The notes under the pieces: model-generated
The model's database searches: none
Told to the model about the DNA's origin: nothing
The model's input: only the letters and a program-made list of their open reading frames with translations
Source of the DNA: Anarhynchus alexandrinus
Lineage: Eukaryota; Chordata; Aves; Charadriiformes; Charadriidae
Assembly (NCBI GenBank): GCA_008711295.1
Contig: VUYV01000063.1
Coordinates: 564,764 to 628,763, forward strand
Reading direction: 5' to 3'
DNA length: 64,000 bases
Position numbers and translations under genes: made by a program
In this document: positions 13,701 to 28,700 of the stretch, one piece after another
How positions within the stretch are numbered: position 1 is the stretch's first letter
How the letters are laid out: the number at the start of each line of letters is the position of its first letter

Positions 13701-16700
13701 GCAGCTTTTGTTAAAAGTGAAGACACAGTGAGTGCTGCATAGTATATTGCACCCAGATTACGTAAAAAACTCCTTTCAGTATTGGCAGTCTTCAGGTATT
13801 TTTTGTGTGCATGTTCGTTCTTTTTAAAGAGGGGTGGTCACATTTGAGGGATGTTGAGAGATACACAAAAGCTCTGGGAAAGAGGATTATAACCAAAAGA
13901 CAGGTATTTACAGAAGTCGTAGCTGTCTTAATAATTCTTGCAGGTATTTGGAGTTCTCTTGGTTACCTTTTTTTTTTTTTTAAATGATTTTATTTTCTTA
14001 CGTAGTTTCTCATGATCTCAGAAGAAAAATAGGAACATAGTAAAAAAAAAAAGGTCTTCCCAGTAGTTGACTGTACTTTCTCACTGCACAAAATGCAGTG
14101 TTCAATTTTCCCTTATCGTAGGTTATAACTTCCTTTCAACCTCCATAGGTAGAAGTGAGAGCAGTGAGGCAGAAAAAATTAGGAGTGAATATAGGAAAAT
14201 AATTAGGTAGGCTGAGAGAATAATTTGGGAGAAAAGTAGGGAATAAGTGAATTAGGGCCACACAGTGAGTAGGGAGCATCAGTACGAGATTGACCCGAAC
14301 AGAGGCAAACGTGAAGGATATCCTGAGCTAGAGTTAATGTTTAAGATGGGGGTCTGAACAGCGACAGCAGAGGAGCACGAAGGCAGAAGTGGTGGTTTCT
14401 GTGTCTTAGGTAAAGACAAGTGGAGGCCTCGCAGGAGTGTTTGGTGGGGCGGTTCGCTTCTGCATACATTGAGCACTGAGCTTTCAGGCTAAAGTGGTCC
14501 ACATGTCTTTTTTTTTTTTTTCTGAAGACTGCCGGAATATCAACAATTAATTCAGTTAATGGTTCAATTAATTCAGTTTAGATCGGTAGCATATTAAGCT
14601 TAGTCTATGAGGAGTACCTCCACAAATCATAGGTATATGAGGGTGAATGAAATCAACAACCCACAAGATTTGAAGATACAGAAAATGGCTTAAACACATG
14701 GACATAAATGTGCCTTTTTCATCGGTTATCATTACATCTTATCAATTATTTCTCGATAGACCAAAAGATGGCATTTACAGTAGCTCTTCTGAACCTCTCA
14801 GCTGGGTGGGAGTAAATAACAAAGGAGTTTGACAGAGGCTCTCCTTTCTCGTTAAGCATCTTGCTGAATTTCTCCTCTACCATTTTTTTTTTCACTATTT
14901 TTCTTTTGCTTTTCTGCATCTGAGACAGTGGAAGACAAAACCAGGACAACCGGCTGAGTATGAGCCAGCAGTGTGCCCAGGCGGCCAAGAAGGCCAACAC
15001 CATCCTGGCCTGCATCAGGAATAGTGTGGTGAGCCGGACTAGGGAAGTGATCATCCCCCTGTACTCGGCACTGGTGAGGCCTCACCTCGAGTACTGTGTT
15101 CAGTTTTGGGCACCTCACTACAAGAAGGACATTGAGGTGTTGGAGCGTGTCCAGAGAAGGGCTACTAAGCTGGTGAGGGGTCTGGAGGACAAACCTTATG
15201 AGGAACGACTGAGGGATCTGGGGTTGTTTAGCCTGGAGAAGAGGAGGCTGAGGGGAGACCTTATCACCCTCTACAACTACCTGAAAGGAGGTTTTAGAGA
15301 GATGGGGGCTGACCTCTTCTCCCTGGTGACAAGTGATAGGACAAGAGGAAACGGGTTCAAGTTATGTCAGGGCAGGTTTAGATTGGATATTAGGAAGTAT
15401 TTTTTCACTGAAAGGGTTATTAAACATTGGAATAGGCTGCCCAGAGAGGTGGTGGATTCACCATCCCTGGAGGTGTTTAAGAAAAGGGTAGATGAGGTGC
15501 TTAGGGACATGGTTTAGAAGTGGGTGGGTGGTGGTTTGTTTTGGGGTGTTTTTTGTTGGGTGTTGTGGGTTTTTTTTGTTTTTTTTGTTTTTTTCTCTCT
15601 CTCTCTTCAGGGTAGGTTAACGGTTGGACTTGATGATCTTAAAGGTCCCTTCCAACCTCACTAATTCTATGATTCTATGATTCTATGTATACCCTAGCCC
15701 TTCTACTATTATTGACTGCTTTTTCTTTTGATCAATGGTGCCAGAAGAATGTGAAGTGTTATTCTGACATTTTTTTTCAGATTTTGAGAAAAATTAGTCT
15801 TAAGTGTTTTCTCAGCAACACTTTGTTCTGCTGAAAGAATGCTGTAATGAATTTAGTTGCAGTGATAAGAAAACATGTCTGAAAGGACAGGATTAAATAA
15901 ATCAGTACTTAAAATTAGAATTTGAGCAGGTCTGTAGGAAATCTGCTGTTGATGAAAGTAGGTCCCTTTGGCAAAACAAACATGGAAGAGCTTTATGTTC
16001 AACCATGGTGGCTACAGTTCTGGGGCTAGAGAGAGTGAACCTGAGAGCTGAGCAGACGTTATCAAGCCCATACTCTCCAAAAAGTAGTTGCTAGAACATG
16101 AAAGACATTGGTGAAAATTTGAGAACTCTTGAAGTATGATAGCTCTTAGATTTCTGTTCCAGGTCTTCTTGTAATGGTCAATATCTTTTATGAGTGCAAG
16201 TTCATTTAAATTCATAACTGCTCTCCTATCACTGCAGCAAGTTTCTCCTTATTCCAGTTTAAAGAACTGTTTGATATTTTCTCTCTGTTTTATCGATAAC
16301 AAGTTAAATTCTAGTCCCATTGAAGTTGGTGGCAAAGATTCCAGTACAGCAGGAGTTGGCCTCATCCCCAGCCAAGCATACCCAGCACTGGGAGACTAAT
16401 GACTGCACTGGCAATTTTTCAGACTTCTGTGGGCTGCTGTCAGTTTGCATATTAATGTCAAAAGAAATCTCTAAATAAAAAAAAAAACCCAAAACGCAAC
16501 CACAGCTACCCACACAGGCAGGGTGTGTATTTGTTCTTGTATCTTCATTAGTAGATGATTAGAAATAATTTCTTGCTTGAATTAATTATGAACAGGAACA
16601 TGTCTTTGGCAGGCTTCTTCTGCAGCACGAAGATTAAAAGCAAAGCAAGCCTGTAAGGAGCTGGTAGGTGACATTTAGCCATAACGCCGCACCTCAGGTG

Positions 16701-19700
16701 CCCTGCCTTCCTCCAAGAAAATCTTGAGTTTGAGTTTTCACTTGGTTGGCAGTGAACTGTTAGTTTATTGCCATCATTCTGTAGTTAACTAGTTACAATG
16801 AAGTAAAGAAAAAAGTAAAATGGGAAGCAAGCAAGCAGCTGGGTTTTTTAACCCTTTTCTGTTACTAATGACTGAATGGAAAAAGTAGTTTATTAATTCC
16901 CCTTACGTGAGCTTTTACAAAACTTCTCCAGCGTGTAAATCTGTGTTGTGCCTTCACTTAATTTTAAAACACTTACTGTTAGTTTTCAGAGACATTCTCT
17001 CAGGAGTCTGTAAATTGCTGTTAAAACTGTGGACCTGTTTCATATCAGCATCAGAGTTCATATCTCTGCCTGTACAACATGGGGGGTTTCTGTCTAGAGA
17101 GAACATTTGTTATCAGACATGGGATAAATGATGAGCCCTTGCAAAAGCTAAAGTATCTGAAAAGAAAATACTTCGAAAATTTAAAGAAATGAAAAGTAAC
17201 AGCTGATGAAGAATAAGAATCAGTGACAGGAAATAGATATCAGTGACTGAAAATACAGGGAGAGTGAAATGGTCATTCAGGCATATAGTAATTACTAGGA
17301 AATCATGGAAAGCTAATTTCCAGAAATCGGCAAAGTAGTTTGTGCTAGAACTTACAAAATATATGGTTATATGGCAGGCAATTTCAATCCCCTGATAGCA
17401 TCAGTAATTTGCATTTTTATGCCCTAGAGTTAGTTGCCTTGAGATTTATAAGCACAAATTACTTCCCTGTTTTGCTATGAGTGTTACAAAAAAAAAAAAA
17501 NNNNNNNNNNNNNNNNNNNNNNNNNNNNNNNNNNNNNNNNNNNNNNNNAAAAAAAAAAAAAAAGAAGAGAATAGGGTTTTCAGATATGGGTCTGCATTTT
17601 GAGGCACAAACTCCATAAAAAGCCATTGTAAGAACAGCAAATGCTCCTTTGAGAGGTCTTTATGGTATGGTACCTATTTAAATAAAATCTATGATAAAAC
17701 AAAAGTAGCATAAATGTTTGGATATGGAAAGCTCTTTTTTAAAGAACAGAAACCTGCATTGTCTTATAATGATTTCTGGCTAGCAAGTGTCATTATTTTT
17801 AGGGCTGCTTGCCAATGCGAATACTGGTGCCATCGAGGCAAACCACAAGGCTTTGTGACTCGACTGCTGCTTTCACAGGAGCAAAGTTAAAAAGAAGCTC
17901 TCAAGATGTGTCCTGTGCTTTCAACAAGAAACTGGCACATCTGTGGAAGTTTAAAAGGTATTCCCTTATCTGATATTTTCTTTCCCTTGCCCGTGTTTTT
18001 TTGGCTACTTAAGACTGGGTTGCTCTGGGCTCGCCTCAGGAAATCTAACCAGTTTTATATAAATACAGATCCTACTCTTGATCATACTTAGGCTTAGGAA
18101 AGCAAATATGTAAATATTATTGTTAGCAATGAAAGCATTTATCTGAGGGTTTCAAGCTGACTTAAAATGATATTCTTCATTTCTTTTTTTTTTTTTGTAA
18201 CTTTGACGTGAACAGAGTAGGTTATGTTTCTAAAGTAGCTGTGACGTTAATCTTTTCAGTATCAATTCCTACATGGCTAAATATGTGCTTACTGTGTGAT
18301 AAAATAAATACGAGTATTATTCTTGTTGCAGAAGGAAGCAACTGATTTAGCAATTTCCCCAAAGTTCTGTAATAACTGAATATTTGAGATAGGAACAAAA
18401 TATAAATTTCATTATTATTAATAGTCCATTTAACTGCCATGATGTGCTTATCTGGAGGATCTACAGGTTGTGTGTTCTGGTCTCCTACTCTGTGAACATT
18501 TTGACGATGTAAAATACCTGCTTTTTTGATAGATCTTTTCTTTCCATAGGAATAACTGTTATAAAGTTATTGCTGACATGAATGTCAGGTGAAGGGACGT
18601 TGTCTTTAAAGAGCTGATTTGCTGCCTGGCAAACTGCAAGTTTTTCCAGCTTCTGTTAGGCTTAACAGCAAGACGAAGTGCCAAAGTAATTACTGCAGGG
18701 AGAATAGTTCTGAGGAATGGTGTTTTCTGTTATTGTTTTTTAACGTTGCTCCTTGCATAGCAAACTGAAGATATGGAGAAATCTCGTGCCAGGTTTTCTT
18801 CAAATTATGCAAAGATTTTTCTTCTGCAAGGACAAGCTTCTGTGTGCAGATTTTATCTTGATTCTCTTTTTTTCCCTTGTAACTTCTGAGGTATGTTTTT
18901 TTATCAGTCTGCCATGCTCTGATGCCACCAATTCTATAGCTATTATTTTGAAATTTAGCTATAATTGATCATTAAAAATTACTTTTCCACACTCATACTT
19001 TGCAGTCTTTCCATTCCCCCTTACGCTGGTTCTTCAGTCCTCCAAGCTGGCTGGAGGAGTCCCTGCTGTGCTTTCCTGCCAGCAGGGACGCCAGGACAGA
19101 GGCTGTCCTGCGTTTTCCTGACATAAACGTACTGAGTCATAGCCACACACCAGGGGTAGCACTGGCTGCTCGGTGAAGTCCGTTCTCTATCTGCTTTGTG
19201 TCATCTTCAAAGCACATAGATGACTGTGCAATATGTAGTACATCCACAAAGAGTATAATTTAAAGAACATTATATAATGGCGTAAAAATATTTTTAATCA
19301 GTTTGGTTTCTTTTGTTACTCTCTAGTAAATGACATGAGAGTAGTTCAGCTTTAACAGTATTGGGCTACCCCTTCCCATTTTTTGGGATGCCCTTTGTGA
19401 TACCAGCTCCCTATTCTAAACAATTGGCTTCATCCAGTGTGGCGTGTGCTCAGTTGTTGGACTGTACATAGTGCCCCGACACCCATTCCTGATGCCTCTT
19501 GTCCCGTGGATATGGGACTGCTGCTAAGGGTCGGGTTGTCCACTCCATACTCTGCTTCCTCTGTTTGCTGTCTGGTCCTTACCTTCTGCTATTCCTTTTG
19601 TGATTTTCCACTGATTTGTGCAGTAGAGAATATGAAGTATGTGGCTGTGTCTCTGCTATCAGAAAGCTTTTCATTAGGAGATATACGATACTATTTCATT

Positions 19701-22700
19701 GATGAAATTCAGAAATTAGAACATCAAAGAATAAACAAGTGAACTTAAGGTAATAAATCTGCCATGAAGTGATCTCTGTTGAGCAGACCTTACAATGGCG
19801 CTTTGAGTCTCTGTCTTTGTCTGTTTCTAATGAAAAAATACACAAACACATTTTATTTCTGAAACAATTTGAAATTATGTGCATATATACAACTCTTGTT
19901 ATTATGGATGTTCTAGAAAGATATTCTCAGTGGGGTTATAATAGCATAGCTCTCAAATGTCATGGTATCCATGACCATCAACAAATATTTTAATCTGAAA
20001 ATTGTTTATGGTAATTCTGCATGAATGCAGAATCTGAAAACTGCTTTCACCTTGATTTCTTACGGAAATTTTACATGGCTTCATCTTTTTACTGATTTGC
20101 ATAGTTTAAATAAGGATTTTCCAGTGATTTAGAAAAATACATAATGTTGCTGCAATCTATGGGAAAGGAGTTCTTTTGTCCCATTATATAACACAGTAAA
20201 GATCTAGCTGATTAACTGATAAAAATGTAAAGACATAGCTATTATAGTGGCACAGGAATTCAAATAATGCACTTCAGAACTGCAGTGCCAAATACATTTT
20301 CATATGGCTCATGAATTCTAAAAAGGGTAACAAGTCTGCTGCATTTGCTCATCTCGATTATAGCATGAATTAAATGCAGCAGCTGTAAGCCTGACATGTT
20401 TGTTGCTTTCATAATGCAGTAATGAGTCAGAGTTAATCCAGGCTTTTATTTTTTCTCAAAGAGCAGCAGAAAAAAACCCTATGCACATTGTTGTTGAGCA
20501 AGAATAAAATGTTTTACTGATCTAATTTTTGTTTCTTTACTTATCTGCTGTATGTTCTCTACTTCATTTACAGGGAACGGACTGTGAAGTACTTTTCTTT
20601 GAATTCTTGCTATGAGTTTTGGTGTACTTTTGATTTGTTTGTTCACCAGTTCATGTCCCTATGTTACTTTGGCATCTTAGTGAAAATATTATTTTGTTTA
20701 GGAGAAATCCACCTGGGGTTAAAAAAACCCAAAGCCTCCATCTGTTTCAGTTGCAAAGAAAACTTAAGAATATTAGGTGAACAGAAACGGTGCGTAGGAA
20801 AGCCTGGGGCATGTGTGCAACGTGGGAGATGCTGCAGTGTGCTTACTCCCTTTACTCAAAGGGAAATCGAGTCTAAGGAGGTGAAGAGATATGGAATAGC
20901 CAAGCCCAGAACAAACTGTGCTGGGAAATCAAAAGACCATTTGTGTTTTTAGTATCTGTATGCTCTGAACAGCGCTTGATTTGACTGGGTCAAAAGACAG
21001 TGTATGAAATACTGCCATCTCTTTTTGTTTGCTTGTTTGTGCAGGTTTGTTTTTTTTTTATTCCAGTTGATCTTGTGCCATGTTTGGTTGAGAGTGCGCA
21101 AATTGGTTTTGTGTACATTGGTGGTAGAAGAGAATAAGAACTGTTATGCCCAGGAGCTCACTTAGGGTCAGAAAAGCCACACTGCTTGTTTTGTGAGCTT
21201 TGTTGCTCATGTGTTTCACTCAGGTCTGTATACCATCTCAGAGACCCCCTCCTCTTCCTCAGCATTCCTCATCACTTTAAGTTATGGAAGGCTTATGCAA
21301 CTAAACTGACTGCAGCAGAGATAATGAAGCCTTTTGGGGAAGCTAAAATCTCTTGCTGAAGAGAGGACACTTTCTATCTCTGATAGCTGTTGTCCTTGCC
21401 TCCTCTCCAACGCTGCCCTGCAGTACGTAATCCAGAAAGCTGTAACATCTATTTGACCTTATGATTAGCAATGAAAAAACTTTAGGGCTACCTTTTAACC
21501 GGGTAGCAGAGGTATTTGGAAATGGGCATCAAGGACTCCATGGTATGACTTCAGGGTCAGTCTCTGCTTCTGCTGGAGGATGTCATGCTGCTTTGGCCAC
21601 TGGAGACCTCTGAGGCATTGAGTGTGTGCGGCAGGTTGAGGCTATCTCAGCACAGAATGAGAAAACTTGGACTTTCACAGGCTGAGATCATTGACTCAAA
21701 GCTCTCAGGAGGCTGAAGGGCCCAAAAGAAGGTTTTATGTGCTTGAAAGCTTGACATCTGTTTTGAGTTCTGTCAGTTGGTCTAATATAATAACAGTACA
21801 ACAACTCCACTTACAAATTTGCTTACTTCAGTATTCCTGTTTCTTTCAGACAAACGTATTTCACACTGTCTGTTCTGATAGCGTGAGCTTTATAGGTATC
21901 TGGAGAATTGTGGTAGGGACATAGCTTAGGTGTTAGTAGGAAGAAGGTTCGTTGCCCACTCAGAAGTGGGAAGGAGAAAGCCCCAGGGCAAAGAAAGCCA
22001 GTGTGTGATCTATCCTAGGATAAAGGAAGAGTTGTACTAGACAATTAAAGTAATGTTTCAAATGTTTAATTATGTGGGGCCTTAAGACAGGAAGGAGACC
22101 AGGAAATTGTGTAGACTTTCTGATCTTTCAGTGGACCCCCTAGAGGGTTTGTGGGATTTTTTCTTTGTTCAAACAGTATGTCTAACATTCCTCACACTGT
22201 TTCAGTAATTCCTCAAACTTTTCAATACCTTGACCTCGCACTTTTGATCTAGTTAGCAAAAACTTATTCATATTTGATGCCTGTCCAAGTAAAGCTGATG
22301 CATTTGTCAAATGCCTTTACAATTTTGTACATATCAGCAAGATGCTTTCTTCAGCTGCATTATCTCAAAAATACAGACAAAACTTAGAATTCCTACATCT
22401 GTGAAATCCTTAAATGCCTCCAGCATTTCATTCTCTCTGAGTACCAACTGTATCCATTGTGCCTTTAAACCCAAAAATACTGAATGCTTTTCCTAATGTA
22501 AATTCACTGATTCATTCTACAGTTCAAGAACAATTTTCTTCATATATCCAGTAAAAGCACTAATACATTTTAGAATTATTTTTTTTTTCACTTTCTAAAT
22601 TTGAGTGGAAGCCACTGTATTCCATAACCATTTTGCATAAAGTTCTAGATTCAACACAGGAGGTGACGCTCACAAGGACAAAATTATCCAATGTTTATCG

Positions 22701-25700
22701 GTCTTGAATTAGTTACCACTTAGACTGACAATGGTTTTTTACATTTCTTTTAGGCATGTTTCTGCTAAACAGGCAGACAAGGAAAAAGTAGAATAAATTC
22801 TACTTAAAAATTTCACTTACAATCGATCACAACATCCAACAGTGAAAATTAAACTGATTAATTACAGTGCACAACGTGTAGAAGACAAGTGATCATTCTA
22901 ATTTCGTGTATGTGCATGAGGAAAGGGAGGATAATGTAAGAATTCTTTCTGTCTGCACTGGAAAATTATCATAAATAAAGCTAACAATAGGTTGCATGAT
23001 CCCCAAGCCAATGAAATCAGCGGTATTTCCCTCGCTTTAATTGGCTTCAAATCAACAGCAGAATTTGCAGTGGTACTTGGGTTTTGTGGTAGGTTAGAAT
23101 GGAGGAGAATATCCTTCTATAGAAAAAGCCCTAAGAAGTCAGAAATATAAAAAAAAAAAAAGCGTGACCACTTTCTTCACACTGTTGCCTCCAAATTCAG
23201 AGTATTCCCTGTCTAGTATTGAAAGTTTATTTGGGTTTATTTTATAAATAATATTGTCCTTAAGTAACAACTTATTGTAAATTTGAGGGGGAGATGCTGG
23301 AGGATAAGAAGAAAGCTGATTTCCTCTAAATATATCTCCTAGGTAACAACAGTAGTTTATTTGGGTTGTAAACTTTTGATTAAAGGAATATATTTTGTGA
23401 GATATCTGTACAGTGCCTTGTACAATGGGACACAAATTTTCTTTGTGGGTTCCAGGAAAATAATATGAAACCTAGATGAGAAGATATTTAGAATATTGAT
23501 TTTTTAATTTTTTTTTTTCCCAATACCATTCAGATACTTTATGGTCTTTTCCAGAGCAAACAGTTCATTATTCTAAGCAAAACTATTGTGTTGTGAACTG
23601 TTCTAGCAGGTAAAGCAGTGGCAATATTATTACAAGTACTTCAATAAAAAACAATACTGTGAATAACAGGGCAAAATAACTCTTTAAATAACTGCAAAAA
23701 TAATAATAAAAGTATGGAAAATTGGTGCATCATCTTTACCTGGCCTGCTTATGAAGTCACAGTGTCCTAAGCCTGCTATATCCATCCTCTTCAGGAAGAG
23801 AACCATGCTAGTTAGGTTTGATTCCTGTATTTTGGCTGGCAGATGTGGTTTCATTTCTTTGTATGTGAATTCTTCAGGATACAAGCAGAAGAGTTTTCCT
23901 GGAAGAGATTTCAGGAAAATTACCTTTTTTTTTTTTTTTTTGGCATTGCCACATTGATTCTGTTAACAATTTGAGCTAATGGATTTAAATTTTGAGCTAA
24001 TAATTCTACCTGATGAAGACATGCCCAGAATTTGTTTATGCATCTCTGCTTGACTTTTGCTGATAGGCTGCGTTATAACAGAGTCTGCTCTGATTCTAGG
24101 ATTGTACACCTTTAAATGAAAGAGATATTAAGCATCAGATAAGTAAGTGAAAACTACAAAAATATTAATGGTCTGTATTGAATTTTTGCCCAGGTCATTT
24201 TACAGAAAGTGTAGTACCAGTTTAATTTCTTTTTATACTGTGTATTTCACCAGCTTGGAAATGAGAACAGTCAGCGCTTTGATAAATTGACAGACACTTA
24301 CGCTTTGCAATAACTCTGAAAGTATACTCTAAGATAAATATCTTTTTCTGATGAAATGTACCTTACTAAAGACAAAATGTACATCTATGGTATCATCAAG
24401 AGAAGCATTGAAAAAGATTATTTATTTCTTCCAATGACAGAATCCCAACGTTTTCTGATAATATTTAGTTCCATAACTCCAGATTTTTGTCTTAATACTG
24501 AAAACTTTTAACTCAGTACAGGAAACAAGGATTGTTACAAAGATGTACAATGCCCCCTTTTTTTTTTTTTTCTTAGCTGTACTTCATTTTGATTAAACTG
24601 AGGAGCCGATTCGCTCACTGTTCTGACCACAAGATGATGTCCATAAGCTTTGGTAGTATATGGCGAGACATACAACATCTGCATAAGGCAACTTTATAGT
24701 CATGTCACCTGAATTGACTTTGTCTAATTTAAGCAGGGTTTTAATAAAAACCATAAAATGTGCTTCAGTGCAGGGGACAAATTTATTTTCCTCCAGGCAA
24801 ATTTTTTATGTATCTCAACTGCAAGATTTACGTGGGATTTTGTTCTGCACAAAACTTTGCCTTTCTCTCTATGTTCAACTGACTTTCAGCCGTATGGATT
24901 GAATGTGAATTTGAATTGCTAAGGAATAAATATTAGAGGACTGAACTTCAGCTGTTATGACAAAATAATTGAATTAAAGGGTTAAAATTGCGTAACCAAT
25001 AGAGGTGATTTGATGGCCATCAGAACTGTGTTGAAATTTATTTGTTCCCATCACTTTGTATTTCTGATTCACAGAAGTCTGAAAGCACCAAGTTTCACTT
25101 TGGGCTTCAGATTCCTGTGGAAGTGAGATTAATTTCCATCATCCAAGACAACTGTAGTTTCAGAAATAAGCGGAGTTATCCATGGTCTAATTGAAAACTG
25201 CTTTTAGGCTTTTGTTCATTTCACACAGAAGTATGACAATTCTTTTTTTTCCTTGACTTGAGGCTGAGTTAGTTTATAACCCCCAAATGAGAACCCTTGA
25301 CAGTGACACTATTAGACACAGGTTTTTTCCAATGAAAATGAAATATAGTGGTAGTTCCCAAGCTTTTGCCTGAACTACTTCCAAGGCTAATCGGGATTAA
25401 TGATTCCCAATAAAAAATTCTAGGAACACTTTAATTTTGATGATTCCATTCTGGATTATATAAAGGAACTGTATTATATTGTTTCTTTTTCCTATTGCTG
25501 GAATATATTTCTTTTGACTAGCAAAACACATAGGATGGTTACAAAGCCTTTCCAATTCATGTAATGACTTGTTCCTACATAGTCGCTCATTCTTTAGGAC
25601 ATCAGTTTTGTATAAATGAAAGAAACAAGACATGCTTCTGCAGCTGCATTAAACTTTCCCAGGATGAGGTGGAAAACAAGAACTGAATACATACTTAGAA

Positions 25701-28700
25701 TGAACTGTAAAAGGTCAAGGATTAATTCTATAAATTGCACCATTTTGAGGTACCTGGATGGAAGCATGTTTCCAGAAGGAGCCCGAGTAGTTTTAAAAAG
25801 AAGTGGTGTTCCCTGTGTGAGCATCCCTTGGCCTTATATGATCTGTGGCACTACACTGATTACAAAGTTGTTAAACAAGGGATGAGGTTAATTTACTAAA
25901 CCAGGAATCTGCCAATAGGTGGCCAAGAACTGATTGTATTTCTCTCTGTCTATACAATGCTGAAGAGATAATTATGATTGATAGACCAAAACCAAGGTGA
26001 GATATAGTTTGCAAATGAAATGTCATTGATTTGGTGCCCAAATGAGTAGCAGTTTCAGCTGGAAGTGTTAATCTGGCTTTAGAAACTTGAAAATTCTGTT
26101 TTCTGGCTGAATTTAGGAAGTAATTTTGTTTTCTCGCTTGGTTTTCGCATGAGATGTCCATGAAAGTTATCTAGATTTTGTTAATTTGAATGTTAAAAAT
26201 ATTATAGAATCTGACTTATGAAAGAATAGAAAAATGTTTGATCCTTTAGAACCCATTTGCATCAGTCTGTTAGCTGCACATTTCCCTTTCCCCCATCCTG
26301 AAAAAAAATTATGGTTAATTTTTGGTATACTGATTTTGGTTAACTTTACTAACCTTTCTCCTTTCAACACCGACATCAATGACAAAGGTTACATTTTTAA
26401 TCCAAATCAAAGATTCTCCAAAGCTCGTGGTGAGTAGCACTTTTCTTCTGTATTTTTTGCAGCATTTCTGTTTGTCTTGATTTGGTTTGGGAATTAGGTC
26501 TTGTTTTGTGGGGTATAAAGGAAATGGGATGAGTTCTCCAAGGTCAGGATTTAATTTAGACTGTTCCTGTCTGATCATTTGGTAAGCTTTTTCGATTTCC
26601 TGCAATCAGGAGAAAGATTTTTTTTTTTTTATCATGAGTATGAAAAACAGATATCAATATTTAATTTTAAAGCAACTTTTTTTTTATTCTAAAATGAATT
26701 CTAACTATGTATCAAACTATTAACAACATTTAAATCTCATATGATTAATAATTAAAGGGGAAAAAAAAGGAACAGAAATACATATAAGAATTTACCGACT
26801 GTATCTGCTAACTAGAGACCAGGGAGAAGCTGGGCTGTTTTTTGAAATGTCTTTTTCTCCTCCTCAGTTTTCACAATAGTCTTCTCTGGCCTTAATCATA
26901 TCCAAACCAACCTCCAGGGGAAGGCAGATATGCAGAAATATAGTATAGGAATAGCAAGGGTGAGAAATTATGAAACAGTCACTAAACTTTATGCATATAG
27001 GACATGTAGGATGCATCTGCATCAGTCATTTAGTGCCAGAGTTTTTGGTGGCAGTAAGTATTGTAAAGGTTTTCATTGTGTTTCCCCCCCCCCCCCCTTA
27101 ATGATTAATAAACTCTATGAAGACCTAATAAAGTCAATAAAATGTCCATGTGTTAATGGGACATCGCCTTTAAAACAGTCCACAAATTCAGAGGTCAAAT
27201 ATAAATTGTAAAAGTTTTTTTGTACTTTTTTGAGTCTTTTTTTAAAAATCACTTGTGTTGTGAATGATTTCTTTTAAAGGTATAAAAAAATCATTCATAG
27301 ACTTGTTCAGTTTGAGAGGGATTTTTTTTTTAAAAGCATTTTTATTAGCAAACATTTTTCAAAATAGAAAAAACAGATTGAGTTTCTATTTGAGAGTGAC
27401 ACTACATTCATAGTATTTATAGGTTGAAAGTATTCTATAAAAATTCTTATAAAGATATGACAGTGGCATCTAATAGCAAGGCTGGTGTGAAGAAAACACA
27501 TTAATCTTAATGTCCTTAGTTTATTCAGATTTTTGTTCAGTTTAAAAGACAGTGGAGTGCTAAGGAACAGTGAGCCATTAGCGATATGAAACTTTAAATC
27601 ACAGTTAAGCAAGAATGCATGGGATGTGAACTGTGCAGTTACAGTTCATAGTGAGTGTTTTGTTCATCATGAGAGAGAAAACCAACTAATCTGTCCTTGG
27701 CAAAAAAGAAATTATTATTTTTGTTTTGTGGGGGACTTGCNCATCAAAAAAAAAAACAAACCCAGAAATAAAAATTTCTTCCCAGTCCTTTGAAATGGAA
27801 AGACTATGTGTTTTTTTCTCTAACCTTATGTATTGTAAATATGGGAACTGATACAGAGAATTCATTAATTCATCATTTGTAAAATTTGTGTCTATAAAGT
27901 TTACAACTGTTTACTAGCACTATTAAAAGCGTTACATATCCATTCCCCTTTTTACAGTGAAAATCAATACGACCTGGGTAGTTTGTGGTAATTTATCTTT
28001 GCATGTGAAAATTCATTATCTCCTGGAGCTACCAAGGCAAATTTGTTGTTCTAAAGCAGATTTAATGATACAAAGTGGAAGGTTGAAGATCGCTATCAAG
28101 AAATAAATAATAATAAAAGTTTATAATAATTTCTAGTCTTAAAATGGTTATTTGGTGGGAGATTGCTTTGACAGCTATAAAGTACTGTGAATTTTTTCTG
28201 AGAAGGGCATGACTGTGCAATCCTGGCAGCAGTGAATTTAGGGCATCTCTGCTGTCTTCAGGGACTCAAAGACACCTGTACTTAGAATAGCCAAGCCCGT
28301 GCAGGTTCCTGGGTTATCTGTGGCACCTCCGGAGTGATATTTGCCTCCTGCTCTTACGTACACAAATATTTGGGGAGTTTGCAGCCATAAAGGAGAATGC
28401 AAATAGAAAGACCTTGTAAGCAGGTTGAAGATAAAAACATTCATATGAAGTAGGACATTTATGCAAACTGGACATGTGTCCATTCCTGCAAAACAGGGAT
28501 AACACGAGGTGTGGTACAGCCAATGCCAGAATAGGTTGCAATTAACTCCCTGAACCTATGGCCCTTGTCCCTGTATGCTGTCTTTGCTGCTTTTTGCATC
28601 ATGCAGAAGGATGATGTCCTACAGAAAATCTAATAGTTCCTTGTATTAGTTTATGATATATATATATATATACATATAATGCAGCATTAGCTTCTTTCTT

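Larger units (their letters stand above)
13446..23739 (-). other. DHX32 10.3-kb intron
   Basis: By far the largest intron of the gene. It holds a CR1 fragment (14949-15687) and a poly-A-bounded assembly gap (17501-17548). The rest is anonymous AT-rich sequence; the open frame at 20584-20952 (122 codons) has no recognisable domain. Confidence 0.7.

Noticed and set aside
20584..20952. Open frame of 122 codons in the large DHX32 intron
   Set aside because: Cysteine-rich by chance; no domain, no Kozak or splice evidence, and antisense to the host gene's direction without support.
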